Origin: Trachythela sp. YZ-2020
Lineage: Eukaryota > Cnidaria > Anthozoa > Malacalcyonacea > Clavulariidae
NCBI GenBank assembly: GCA_016169945.1
Contig: JADLSH010000293.1
Span: 1,426,001-1,490,000, forward strand
Direction of reading: 5' to 3'
Length of the DNA: 64,000 nt
In this document: piece by piece, positions 34,345 to 45,458 of the stretch
Layout of the letters: every line of letters starts with the position of its first letter
Position numbering within the stretch: position 1 is the stretch's first letter
Notes under the pieces: model-generated
Told to the model about the DNA's origin: nothing
Seen by the model: only the letters and a program-made list of their open reading frames with translations
The model's database searches: none
Position numbers and translations under genes: made by a program

Positions 34345-34680
34345 TGATAAATCGGAGAATAATCGGAAAAGCCGATTAATCGGCCATTTTTAAGTAATCG
34401 GTAAAATTTGTGAACATATTGCAAAATAACTCACAAAATTAAAAAGCTTCCATACAATGCGTTTCTGCTATGCCTATGTCCATCAAAGTTTCTGTGATCA
34501 AAATCTTTGGTCAAATAACTTCAAAGCAACCGCCATCTTTGAAAGGTTTTTACAAGGTTTTTGTCTTGCTACTTACAATAATCAGCAGATACCGATTAAT
34601 CAGCCAATAAGTTGAGATAATCGGCCTACAAATAATCGGCCTCAGTAATCAGTTTTTGTGGTCGGCTCATCCCTAGATGA
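34345..34680. repeat. Degenerate AATCGGCC repeat region
   Basis: TAATCGG/CCGATTA cores recur at both ends of this stretch (34350-34400 and 34575-34650), ending in GGCTCATCCCTAG. Likely the decayed subterminal repeats of a DNA transposon; no clean termini were found. Confidence 0.4.
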
Positions 34681-35722
34681 GATCACAGTTGTATACAAAA
34701 TTATCAATTCTCACATAATAATCAATATTCTTGCACTGAGTTCCGGCCATATCACAATACACCCCTATTGACCCCACTAGAAATGGGTAAGGTCCAGTGT
34801 TACTATAAAGCACACAGGTTATAATTAGAACACACTTAGCTATTGCTTACAGTTAGCCTCCTGAGAATCCAAAACTCTCTTAGGCATGATGCACCTGTCA
34901 ATGCAAATGCTTTCTTCGCCCTGCCCTCTTGGGCAGCACACTTTAGAGGAACAAGCAGGGTATAGCTGACTTAGGAAGAGTACACAAAAATCACTGAGAG
35001 CATTGTTCAGTAAAAGTCAGCTTTAGTACCACACCCCCCCCAAATGTGGGCAAAATATATTTTTTTTTGTGCTGAAAAGTATGGAGGGAAAGTTATTATA
35101 TATTTTATAATACCTTCTGCCTACTGTAATTCAAAAATTTCATGTATCCAGCTATATGTATTTAAATTGATCTGTGGGTTTTACTGAAGCATTTTAAATA
35201 TACCTCATTGTTAAATAACAATTCTAATATTATGGAAGTTGCACATTATTTAAAATTGTCAAGACATTTTCTCAGGGTACTGTAAATAGACTATACATTG
35301 ATTCATTGAAACAACGCTCAACTTATGAAAGTCATAGAACTCATATATAAAAACATTCATAAGTCCACATCTAACGTCAGAGTTTGTATGGTATAGATTA
35401 ATATAATTGTTAAGTAGGCCGTAGTTGATTCCGAATATATTGATAAGTACAACTCAGTGACAGTATAACGGCGATAGATAAGTACAACGGCGACACAACT
35501 CAGTGAACTCACCCAACATAAATATTTATGAACACATCCGTAAGTTTTTGCCTTTATAATTGCTTTATATTACATAAAAACATTGAAATATCCTTACCTG
35601 AATATTATACCAGCATTCCTGTGCTATAACTTTTGAAATTTCCGTGGATTTCTAGAAGAAAAAGCAAATTTATTGCTTGAATTTTCAAATATAATTTTTC
35701 AAAATAAAACCTGAGATCAGTG
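34681..35722. other. Spacer, nothing recognised
   Basis: No supported gene. ACAACTCAGTGA occurs twice at 35449-35510 (a short local duplication with AGTACAACGGCGA). Confidence 0.35.
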
Positions 35723-36248
35723 TCACAGAGTAGATACTATACAGAGATCTCACTTCAGGCAAAATGCGTAACCGGCCGCTATTCTGTCTGATGACGACTT
35801 TAAAATAGAGTGGAAAATTTACAGTCTCTCAAACTCGTCTTGTTTTATTCATATTTTGAATTTCAAAATGACATTATTCTCCGGAATTTGTTTTTTTTCT
35901 TTATTTTCTTAAATTATCGGCCGGCCGCCATGTTCCTAGACAGTGCGGTAACGAGAGGCATTCACCCCTCCGAACAAGATGGCGGCCGATATTTTCGGAA
36001 AATAACCGGCATAAGAAACCCTTGTTATTTTCTTTATAACGGTTTACCTTGACTGAAGTTGTGATTAACAACATTAAACAGTTAATTCGAATTTTGCGGT
36101 ATTTCTACGTCTAAAAATGCCCTCCATTTTGAATGTTTTCGGGGGGGGGGTGAGAGCCTCTCCTTTGCGCACTGGCTAAGCATCGGTTACGCTCAAAACA
36201 TTAGGATTTGATACACAGTGAGACCTCTGTATAGTGTCTACTCTGTGT
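35723..36248. mobile_element. MITE with TCACAGAGTAGAYACTATACAGAG ends
   Basis: The left arm (from 35723) and the reversed right arm (to 36248) match over about 32 bases with a few mismatches. CAGTG flanks both sides (35718-35722, 36249-36253) but may belong to the next element's end. A second inverted pair (GGCCGCCATGTT / AACAAGATGGCGGCC) lies inside at 35923-35990. Confidence 0.6.
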
Positions 36249-36547
36249 CAGTGTGACCAGATTCTAAAAATTAATTATGCTAAACAGCCGACTAAATTAT
36301 GCTAAATTGAAATAAATTATGCTAAAAAAACGAAATTCGTTTAAAATTACTTTAAAATGTTACTATTAATTTGTAAAGTTTTAAAATGAAAACATTTTAG
36401 CATTTTAAACAAGCTACGGTGCTGCTGGTAACTTTATTGTTGCAAACTTCAGGTAAAAACCATGCAACACGAGCACAGAATAAATTTGAGTGGAATAAAT
36501 TCAACTTGAAGCACGTGCTTCAAGCCTACCCAGAGAGCCTGCTCCCA

Positions 36548-36703
36548 GGCTAAGCCTAGCCTCCTCCGCAGGCAACTCTTCGTAAACGCCAGAATTGTGC
36601 AATTATCCCTCACTATCCACTGTTACTCCCTCATGCCTATGAAATTATTGCGTAATTCTGCCGTTTTCCACCAAGTTGCCTGCGGAGGAGGCTAGGCTAA
36701 GCC
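36548..36703. mobile_element. 156-bp MITE with 30-bp TIRs
   Basis: GGCTAAGCCTAGCCTCCTCCGCAGGCAACT at the left is mirrored, with one mismatch, at the right end. The interior is a short AT-rich loop. Confidence 0.7.
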
Positions 36704-36707
36704 AATG

Positions 36708-37284
36708 TAGCCTGCGTAGCAGACGGTCAGCCCGCGGAACTCCTAAAAGGCCGGCAAGGCAGAAGCTGGAAAGACCGTCTGCAAGGTTTGGCAATGTATT
36801 TGATATGTCCGTCCACCAGTGGACGGGAATTGATGATTGGCTGTACTGTTTTTACCGCTGTCAATCAATAGGAAATGTGTGTTAATTAATGTAATATATC
36901 TAACACGCAATAACAATAGCACAGAGACAAAAGTTTTAAATATTTTCAGGAACGAGACGCCAACTGTTCATTCTGAAACGTTAATGAGAGGTCCAACGGC
37001 ACTTGTTTCTACAGTATAGGTTTAGGTTTTATCTTGAAAAGAATCCACAGCGTTGTATCGCTATACCGTTCAGCAGGAACGTTAAGTTTTTTATTTAAAA
37101 TTGCGCTGTTTGTTTACATAAGTAATGACATATATTTTTAGCTGTGATTTTAGTCTATCGTTAGTTACTTCTTGAAAGGGGGCGGCAATCAAATACACTG
37201 CCAAACCTTGCAGACGGTCTTTCCCCACCTCAGTCTTGCCCGTTTTTGGGTGTTTCGCCGCAGGACCGTCTGCCTCGCAGGCTA
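36708..37284. mobile_element. MULE-like MITE with TAGCCTGCGTAGC ends and perfect 9-bp TSD AAGCCAATG
   Basis: TAGCCTGCGTAGCAGACGGTC and, reversed, TAGCCTGCGAGGCAGACGGTC form the ends. An inner pair, GAAAGACCGTCTGCAAGGTTTGGCA, is also inverted. AAGCCAATG lies at 36699-36707 and 37285-37293. Shares its terminus and TSD length with 18140-18491. Confidence 0.82.
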
Positions 37285-37828
37285 AAGCCAATGCAATGAT
37301 GTCAAAATCGTCAATCGTCAAGGTATTGAGAATGAGAAATAGAGCAAGAATACAAGACTGGGGACTAGTCTGACTGTCTGAGCGCATTAATTTGGCGACA
37401 AATAACCAGTATTTGGGAGATTTTTTAAAATTTCCTTTAAACTAACATTTATAGAGAGATGTTCTAACATTATGCTAATATTATGCCGATCCTGTAAGTT
37501 TATGCTAGAATTATGCTAAATTTTTCATTATGCTAATACACGTCTCCAAATGATGAAATTATGCTAAACTTGCATAATTATGCTAAATCTGGTCACACTG
37601 CCTGAGATGACAGTGACACTATCCCAGAAAACTTTGCGCACGTCGTAAGGAAACTAGAACTTTCCGCGCTTATGTAATTTATTTGAATTATTTCATGGGA
37701 GACAACTCCAACCAAAGAACACTGCTCGTATTTTGGACTATTTCAGATTTTTGTGTCATATTTTAGACTCTAAGCTTTAGGAATATAACGTTCTCTGAAA
37801 AGTTTCTCTTAAATGTATGCAGTAAACT

Positions 37829-38083
37829 ACAATCTTTGCCAGAAACTATGGGACAAATATTGAAATTCCATCAAATATCTTATGTTCAGTTTCCCCCGCG
37901 CCCCCCGTTCAATGTTGGTATCACAAAAAAGTAATACACCGCAAACGAGACATCTTCTAACATCAGCGCAACATTGAAACGGGTGGGGGGAGGGAGGGGG
38001 GAGTAATTACGTCAAAAAATGTAATAATAACTACATTTCTTCATTGCAGCAATATTGTCCCAAAGTATTATGGCAACGATTGT
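37829..38083. mobile_element. ~255-bp MITE with G-rich interior, copy outside the tandem array
   Basis: ACAATCTTTGCCAGAAACTATGGGACAA is mirrored, imperfectly, by TTGTCCCAAAGTATTATGGCAACGATTGT. The interior has C-runs then GGGTGGGGGGAGGGAGGGGGG. Three further copies lie at 43356-43610, 51468-51713 and 59918-60173. Confidence 0.75.
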
Positions 38084-38477
38084 CTATGGTTTGCGCACTC
38101 ATATATATAGTGATGTCAACGAATTGTCTTAGTGATTAATTCACTTAAAAAGTATATTTCTTCATTTAGCAGCTAATAACAGGCATTTTTCCTTTCATAT
38201 AATTATGCTTTTTTGCGGCTCTATATGTACGTTATTTTTCGGGGGGGGATGTATTTCTTGTAGTATTTTTACTTGTGAGTAAAACTGCGCTATTAACTGT
38301 AAACTTAATCACATTTCGTACATGTTTATAAGAGATGGATTTCAATTGTTTGCTCAAATTGTAGTAAAATAAGTTAAATGTCATATCGTGAGTAAAATAT
38401 AAGGATCGCATTGCAGCTTGCCTATAATGTTTTTGGAGTTTCCGGCCGCTAAGCGCGAAGGTGCGTCATAACCAAGT

Positions 38478-39476
38478 ATGTCTTCGTCGCAGGCGCAAGC
38501 GATTGATTCTGAAGCTCCAAAACAAAGATCGATTTATCTTATAACTTATAGCCAATGTGGTGAATCGGGGCTAACTAGAAAGGAATTTGGTAAAATAATA
38601 GTCGATTCATGGAAGGAATGCAGCCGCTCAAATATACTACAATGGATGGTAAGTGAAGAAACGCATCAGGACGGTGGCAAGCATTTACATATGGCAGTCA
38701 GACTTGACAAAAAAAACACGATGGCTGGCCGTAAGAAATTTCATAGACAGACGTCATGGCATAAAAGTCAACTTCTCGGACACACACGAGAATTACTTTA
38801 GCGCTTATACGTACGTCATAAAAGACGACACAGGGTATGCTCTTTCTGAGAATCACCCAGACCTCACTAATGCTAGGGCACCTCGAACGACTAATGCGAC
38901 CCAGAAACGGAAAGCGAGCGCTAAGAAGGGAGCTGCGAGTAAGAAGAAAAAGAAACGCTTGGCAGTTTACGACGTAGTTCGAATAATCCAGACTAAGGGC
39001 ATCAAGTCTCGGTTGGAGCTAATGGCTCTGGCAAGCAAATGGCAAGAACAGGGAAAGACGGACATGGCAGAGTTTGTGTCCAATCGGTGTCCGAGAGTTG
39101 TAAACGAAGCCCTAGAGACAGCACGGAACTATCCATAGCTCAAAAACGACTAGAGAGGGCAAATAAATCTAGAGTAGAGATACTTCAAGAGCAATTGACA
39201 CAGCCATGCAAGAACAACTGCGACGGATTGTGGCTGCGCTCGGCAATTCAGATTCTGGAGGGAAATGGCATATCTGTTTCAACATTCGCTGGTGCAGTAT
39301 ACGATGCTCTGCTGCGGGGCAGAGGTAAATATAGAAATATTTATATTTACGGGCCTGCTAACTGTGGGAAAACCTTTCTAATATCGCCTTTGAAACCGAT
39401 TTACGAATGCTTTGTTAATCCAGCCTCGGGTAGTTTTACGTGGGTTGGCATAGACGAAGCAGAGGTTGTATTACAA
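38478..39476 (+). pseudogene. CRESS-type Rep-like gene: HUH endonuclease plus SF3 helicase N-part, frameshifted and cut at Walker B
   Basis: Starts at ATG 38478. The first frame shows motif I (IYLITYSQ, near 38535) and the HUH motif (KHLHMAV, near 38680), then shifts in an A-run near 38710. The next frame holds the catalytic-tyrosine motif (YVIKDD, near 38810), a lysine-rich nuclear-signal-like stretch (near 38905-38960) and a helical linker, ending at 39138. A second shift near 39120 leads to the third frame with Walker A (GPANCGKT, near 39355) and the start of the Walker B region (VGIDEAEVV, near 39455). There the coding sequence meets a reverse transcriptase. Such Rep proteins nick and unwind DNA in rolling-circle replication of circular ssDNA viruses and related elements. 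It could be an endogenised viral gene or one from a transposon. No origin nonamer was seen nearby. It is dead as read. Confidence 0.75.
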
Positions 39477-41638
39477 TTTAAACAAATTTCTGCAGCGAAG
39501 TTGACTAGCATACTGAACAGTAGTATAAAGACGGGAAAGGCAGCAGGGCTTGATAAAATCACTAATAAATTACTAAAGGCTGCAGGTAATACTATATGTG
39601 AGACCTTACTTTATATATTTAACTTGGTCTTAGTCACTGGTATTTTTCCAGATGACTTAAAACAGGCTAAAGTAACTCCAATTTATAAGGAAGGTGACAA
39701 AAGTGAATGTGGGAACTATAGACAATTTCTGTAATATCGGCTATTGCAAAAATTTTAGAAAAGCTTATTTATGATCAATTAATCACCTTTCTGAATGACG
39801 AGAAAATTATCTCAAAACAACAATCGGGCTTTCGCAAACGCCACTCTACTGAAACCGCTCTCCTGCAAGTAGCAGACAAATATTTAATGAATATCGATAA
39901 AGGCTTAATAAATGGTGTCTTGTTCCTTGACCTTAAAAAAGCGTTTGATACGGTTGACCACAAAATCCTTTTAGCAAAACTAGAGCTATATGGATTTCAA
40001 GGAGTAGCTCTGAAGTTATTTAAATCGTATTTAGCCAACAGAATGCAAATATGCACAGTTCAAGGAACTAAGTCCCAAATGAACAGGATAATATGCGGAG
40101 TTCCCCAAGGATCAAACTTAGGGCCATTGTTGTTTTCGTTATATATAAATGATCTTCCAAACTGCCTTGAACAAACACAGGCTTCAATGTTTGCAGATGA
40201 TACAAATATATCAAGTACTGGTATTTCACCTGCAGATATAGAAAGGAAGATAAATAATGACTTATGTAAGGTCAATAACTGGCTAGTGGCAAACAAGCTA
40301 ACTTTAAACGTTACAAAAACTGAGTTTATGCTGATAGCCTCTAAAAGGAAATTAAAACAATTCACAGAAAACTCGCACATATTAATTGGCAGCCACACCA
40401 TTAAACAAGTGACAAATAAGAATGTACTGGGGATTACTATAGACGAGGAATTAAAATGGAATGAGAATAATGATATTCAGTGCAAAAAACTTTCTAAATC
40501 TATTGCTTTATTAAAACGAGCGAAAAGATTCGTAACTCAAACTGCACTAATTAATATGTATAATGCATTAGTTTTACCTCACTTTACATACTGCTCAAAT
40601 GTGTGGAATGATGGCAGTCGCACTCACATTGAAAAGCTATTCAAAATGCAATTTGTCCATCTAAATGGCAAAGATTCTACTCATGAAAGGATTGATTATG
40701 GTGTTCCTCAGGGATCTATTTTGGGGCCGCTCTTGTTCCTCGTGACTATTAATGACCTACCCAATGTTGTTACTAAATCACTGGTTGACATCTACGCTGA
40801 TGACACGACTCTGAGTGCGTCCGCGTCCATAGCTCATCCTTCAGTAATCCAAAACCATCTTCAACATGACCTCGACCAAGTTCTAACCTGGTCAACTACC
40901 AACAAGATGATCTTAAATCCATCTAAAACCAAGGCGCTCCTGGTAACCGGTAAAAGACTGGGGGGTAGGTTGGATTTGCACCCTCTTAACCTTACGGCTA
41001 ATGGTCTCAATATAAATCAAGTCAATTCAGAAATTTTACTTGGAGTAACACTAGACAGTAACTTGAACTTTACCGACCACGTTGATACATTATGTAAGAA
41101 AGTGTCTCAAAGAATTGGCGTCTTAAAAAACATCAGGAGAAATCTTCATATTAAAGAACGAATTTTGTTCTTCAATTCAATGATCAAGCCCGTTATGCTA
41201 TATGGCAGTCCAGTTTGGGACTCCTGCTCACGTGAAAACATCGAAAAAATCCTCAAGTTACAGAAAAGAGCTGCCCGTGTAATTTTGGAAGCAGATATCC
41301 GTGAAAGTAGCGATGCTCTTTTTAAGCAACTGAACTGGTTAACAATCTATGACGAAATGGAAATTAGGAAATGTTGTTTAATATATAAGAGAAATAATGG
41401 CTTAACTCCAAACTATTTAAATAATATGTTAGTAAGGAACGCTGATACTCATTCAAGATCGACTAGACATTGTAATGTAAACTTGGTCTGTCCTAGGTAC
41501 AAGAGAGAAACGGAAGGAGGCAGAACATTTCAGGTTTTAGGGACAAAATTATGGAATACGATACCAGTAGACATTAGGAAGAAGGAATCGTATAACTCGT
41601 TTTATAGAGCAATCCGGACTCATTATTATAACAAATAG
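39477..41638 (+). pseudogene. Chimeric double reverse transcriptase, copy 1 (RT-A fused in frame to RT-B)
   Basis: RT-A starts within the finger region (KQISAAKLTS; GKAAGLDKI near 39537), continues the Rep frame, then shifts near 39720 where one C is missing from the usual RPISV motif. From about 39722 a single frame runs to 41638. RT-A gives FLDLKKAFDTVDH (39920), CGVPQGSNLGPLL (40095) and MFADDTN (40185), with its connection region to about 40650. There, after KLFKMQ, it changes without a frame break to a different RT (RT-B), starting before its own YGVPQGSILGPLL (near 40700) and YADDTT (near 40795) and running to a normal C-terminus. Thus two palm motif sets lie in one frame. Template switching during reverse transcription is the likely cause. 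Activity is doubtful. Confidence 0.88.
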
Positions 41639-41840
41639 AGACTTTTTATCTGCATGGTTTGCATATCTTGTTTATGCACCTATAATATTTATCTATTTAT
41701 ATTGTAAATTTTGTATATAGTTTTATTGCATGTAAAATTCTTATAATACTCTATATATTTGAGGGCCACGCGTTTATCAGTGTAAACTGTTCAGTGTAAC
41801 CCTCTTGAAATAAAGTTGATTATTATTATTATTATTATAG
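41639..41840 (+). other. 3' UTR, hairpin, AATAAAGTT and (ATT)n tail of RT-B, copy 1
   Basis: GAGGGCCAC...GTGTAACCCTC (41761-41803) can pair, and is followed by TTGAAATAAAGTTGATTATTATTATT. The same end lies at 49860-49950 and 58320-58399 in the other units. Confidence 0.6.
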
Positions 41841-41901
41841 TTCGTAGTGAGAACCGTGTCGTATTGAGCTCAATGTCAATGTCACGTGTTTAATCAATAA
41901 A

Positions 41902-42921
41902 CTAGTATTTTGTTCTATAGCCCTTTCCAGCAATCACTGCGTCGATTTGTCTAGGCATACGTAATAGTAAATTATTGACAAAATCTACAGAAGTATCTCG
42001 CAATGTTTTAGAAACTCTATCCTTAAACTCCGTCCATGTTTCATGATTGATTCCCTGTGTTCGAACCTGCATCTGTAGATTGCTCTTAACTATGTGGAAA
42101 ACATTTTCAATCGGATTGAGGTCAGGGGAACGAGCAGGTATCGAGAACAACTGAGCACCTTGATCGTTGATAGCTTTCATGGCCATGGCACTTGTTTGGG
42201 AAGGGTCATTATCCATCACAAACATTTTCCTGCATCCTCATCCGTGATAACAAAGTCACTGAAATATACACCATTCATCTTTGTGTATTCCTCTACGCAC
42301 GCCACTCCCCTGTTGTACGCAATTGCAACTAGCGGTTAGCGGTTATCTTTAAACCTTCTGCCCTTTTCCTCCAGACTTTACCGTTCGGTGCCACAGCTTG
42401 CGTCATCGGCCTTGCCTTATACACGAATGAAACACCGTCCAGATAAAGGCAATAACATCGTGGAAAACCATAGGTTCATTTTGTAAATTTTTCTTACAAT
42501 CCCTTGCAAACCGTAGACGTATAACGCGCTCAGATCGGCTCATTAATCCCTTTTTTCGCGCTTGCAGATACTGAAATCCTTGACTACGCAGCTTTCGATA
42601 AAATGTTCTGTACGAAATGCCGGACATATGGAGTCCACTGTAAGCGACAAGCGATTTAATTGAGAAGCCAGGATTGTTTTCGCGTAGTTTAAGCAATGAT
42701 CTCAGAAAATGTCGTCTATCTCGAGGTGATAATTTTTTCGGCCTTCCTCGCTCGCTTTTCCTCTGATTTCGATCACTGTTTTTATTACCCAAAAGACGAC
42801 AAACCGTTGATTTTGAAACACCAGTCTTTTCTGCAATCTTTCGTAAAGAATACTTCTTCTTTAAGACAAGATACAGCACGTTCGCCCGCATTTGATCCGT
42901 AATATTTCTGTGGTAAGCCAT
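41902..42921 (-). pseudogene. Tc1-type (DD34E) transposase, copy 1, frameshifted
   Basis: The start ATG is complementary to 42919-42921 (MAYHRNITDQ). An N-terminal helix-turn-helix (YSLRKIAEKTGVSKSTVCRLL) is followed by a basic GRPKKLSPRDRR segment and a second DNA-binding helix region. The catalytic core has a first aspartate region that is frameshifted in this copy by a missing A near 42447 (copies 2 and 3 read YLDGVSF). The second aspartate is in MDNDPSQTS and the glutamate in DLNPIEN, 34 residues later, the Tc1 spacing. All three copies share a further frame loss just before MFVMDND (near 42230). It cut and pasted DNA with TA targets; the TIRs were not found. It is inactive. Confidence 0.85.
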
Positions 42922-43355
42922 TTTGATTGAGGTTTCTTTTGACTCACTTTGCATGCAAGCGCACAATTTATAGTCTAATAGCGTGTTGGTTATGCGATAC
43001 GTGTTTATCGCGTATAATCAGAAACGTCATCAAGGATGGGCTTAAAGTAATTGAACTGAAGTACCTGTGTGTCTGTGTAATCATGACTCATTGTGAAATA
43101 TGTGTAACTGTGGCAAAACGCAATCACGCTTCAATATATGACGAAGTTTCAGAATATATCATGAATGCGCAAATTTATGCAGATTTGCTAACCTTGGAAA
43201 ATAACTCTAATATAGCACAAAAACGGTACTAAACACAAGAATAATGACCTTATTTCGTAACTCTTAAAGTCAATAAATAAATCATGTAAAGTTACTGCGT
43301 ACATGACTCTGTGATCATTAAATTATTTTTATGAGTAATGGCGATGCGTTTACAG

Positions 43356-43610
43356 ACAATCTTTGCCAGAAACTATGGGACAAATATTGAAATTCCATCA
43401 AATATCTTATGTTCAGTTTCCCCCGCGCCCCCCGTTCAATGTTGGTATCACAAAAAAGTAATACACCGCAAACGAGACATCTTCTAAAATCAGCGCAACA
43501 TTGAAACGGGTGGGGGGAGGGAGGGGGGAGTAATTACGTCAAAAAATGTAATAATAACTGTATTTCTTCATTGAAGCAATATTGTCCCAAAGTATTATGC
43601 TAAAGATTGT
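43356..43610. mobile_element. G-rich MITE, copy in unit 1
   Basis: Same element as 37829-38083. This copy keeps GACGAGACATC-like and GGGTGGGGGG states seen in the outside copy, while units 2 and 3 differ. Confidence 0.75.
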
Positions 43611-43961
43611 AGATGCGACACAACAAAACATAATAGATGTTGTGTATATAATGTCTATAATCATATGCATGTAGTATACATGGCGATATATCAAAAAACA
43701 ATATTCCGTAGAAATATGTTACTTGGGCTTTTTTGCGATTTTTTGTGAAACATGTAATTTGACTTAAACACCCATAATATATTTAACCCTAAAAATCGTG
43801 TTAATTTATCACCTCTAGTGGGCTATGTTTAACACTTTTGATGGTGTCAAAATATCACCCATTATTTAGCACTATTAAGGGTGTAAATTAAGCACTTTCG
43901 CTGATGAAAGAGGTGCTATTTTAGCACCAGAAAAAAATGCATAGAGCAAACAACATTGGCT

Positions 43962-44278
43962 TTATAGACGTTTTTGGGACAAATTCATGGTCATGGTCAT
44001 GGTCATGGTCATAATCATAGTCTTTACGGCATTAATTATCTGTAATCCGCTTTGAATTCCTAGACGCGTTCTTGCCGTTTCGCTTTGCCTTCGGTCATTA
44101 TCATAAGTGCAATCCTTGTGTTCTCTTGCCACAGCATTGTTTTCAATATTTGTGGAATGATCTTCTTTGTTCTCTACAATATTGGTATCGACACCATTGA
44201 CATTCCCGGCTATAACACTAGCATTGTTTTTCTTTAGGGAATCGTCCGGATGGATTCTTTCGGTTAGCTATTTTGTTA
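43962..44278 (-). CDS. Possible exon or decayed ORF, unrecognised, ending in a Met-Thr repeat
   Basis: A minus frame is open for about 105 codons after a TAG at 44279-44281. It reads as a hydrophilic protein (LTERIHPDDSLKKNN, later RRQSETARTRLGIQSG) and ends through a TGGTCA microsatellite (43986-44011) as alternating Met and Thr. The stretch upstream of the TAG is similar in style, so it may be a broken longer sequence. No start codon or domain was found. The same DNA occurs in units 2 and 3. Could be chance. Confidence 0.25.
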
Positions 44279-44689
44279 TTTTACTTCCCTCGAGATTTGA
44301 TGCCTTGCTTTTCATATTCCATGCAATTTTAAGGTCTTCATTTAGAGTATTATGTCTACTGATCGAAAATAATAAATTAATAATTAGTAAATAATAATTC
44401 ATCCAAATATATTAACCCACTGACACAGCTGATATACGCCCGTGTCACAGTGTGTTATTAATAACGAGAAGATTTACAGTTTTAAAAGCATTAAAAAGGA
44501 CTCTTGCAGCGGTTAACAAAGTTGTCAATTTCATGTATCTTTAACAACAACACATTATATTATGCAGACAAGAGTCTAGAGAAATTTCTAATTTTGAAGA
44601 ACATTGACTAATTGACGTTGACTTTAAATCGCGCCTTACCAATTATTATTTTATGGATCTAACTTCAGATACTTGGGCAGTAAGTGAAG

Positions 44690-44718
44690 TAAGTAAGCGG
44701 GCAAGTGCGCGCAAGTGC

Positions 44719-44754
<36 letters not shown>

Positions 44755-45102
44755 GGGGATGTGCTAATCATCCCTACTTGCAGCTGAGAGCTGAGCTGAA
44801 TTACGAAGGACGCAGTTCGACTTGATCAAAATCGAAGGCTTATTAAGGCGCCTCTGGCTGCAACCGTATGACTCATGCCTGATTAGGGAGCACAGTTACG
44901 ATCAAAGGGTTAGTGTGGGGATTACCAAACCCACCCTTTCAACATTCCTTGTGGGAGGAAACCGGAATACCCGGAGAAAACCCACGACTTTCGGTAGAGC
45001 GTTGACTGACTCTTTTCACATAAGCGTCATGATTCACCAGCGAGAATCGAATCCACGATCTCAGAGGTGAAAGGTGCTGACGACTGCGCCATCGAAGCCC
45101 CG
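44690..45102 (-). mobile_element. tRNA-derived SINE, copy in unit 1
   Basis: Read on the minus strand from 45102: CGGGGCTTCGATGGCGCAGTCGTCAG contains an A box, and GTGGATTCGATTCTC about 45 bases on is a B box, so the head derives from a tRNA and could carry an internal Pol III promoter. A central block, GTTTTCTCCGGGTATTCCGG, follows. The 3' end is a (CTTA)n tail (44719-44754 as GTAA on the plus strand). The family name is not known to me. Confidence 0.8.
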
Positions 45103-45458
45103 TAATCACTTAGTTACTGATATAGTCTAATATTTTTATTGTTCATTACGACACCGGACAGGATCCTATGCATGTCTGGCGAGTATTAATCAGTGCTAAG
45201 TTTTACCAGTCTAGCTTACTTCTCGCTTCTATTTCAAGCAAAAATCTAAGGCTTTCCCTCTCGGCAAACTAGTTATGTATTTCCAGATAAAATTATGAAT
45301 CATATACTCTGTTTTGATTGACAATTATTTTAGCATCATTCCAAATTAGTTATGCAAAATCCGTTAGGATAAATGAAAATATTCTATGTGTGTTTGTATG
45401 TGTATATCTAATAATGTTATCGGAAAATTTTCCAATATCTCTTTAAATCTTTTGTTAG
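45103..45458. other. Putative intron sequence before the EGF exon
   Basis: AT-rich, no gene, ending in TTTAAATCTTTTGTTAG, a good splice acceptor with a pyrimidine-rich lead. Confidence 0.45.

Larger units (their letters stand above)
36249..37600. mobile_element. hAT-like non-autonomous element with AATTATGCTAAA subterminal repeats, split by two MITEs
   Basis: The ends CAGTGTGACCAGATT are inverted at 36249 and 37600. AATTATGCTAAA motifs occur repeatedly near both ends and in both orientations, as in hAT subterminal arrays. The interior holds two other elements (36548-36703 and 36708-37284). Without them it would be about 0.6 kb. No clear 8-bp TSD was found. Confidence 0.6.

Noticed and set aside
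34152..34379. 75-residue protein
   Set aside because: The frame lies across an inverted repeat with CAATCTGATTGG boxes and has no homology signal.
38083..38477. Rolling-circle origin upstream of the Rep gene
   Set aside because: No stem-loop with a TAGTATTAC- or TAATATTAC-like nonamer was seen by eye in this stretch.
40060..40401. 113-codon minus-strand frame repeated in all three units
   Set aside because: It is the antisense shadow of the RT-A palm region.
42094..42339. Plus-strand 81-codon protein inside the transposase, repeated three times
   Set aside because: Antisense of the DD34E region; conservation follows from the tandem duplication.
45064..45102. tRNA gene on the minus strand
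   Set aside because: A and B boxes are present, but no cloverleaf or 3' end follows; it continues into a SINE body and tail in all three copies.
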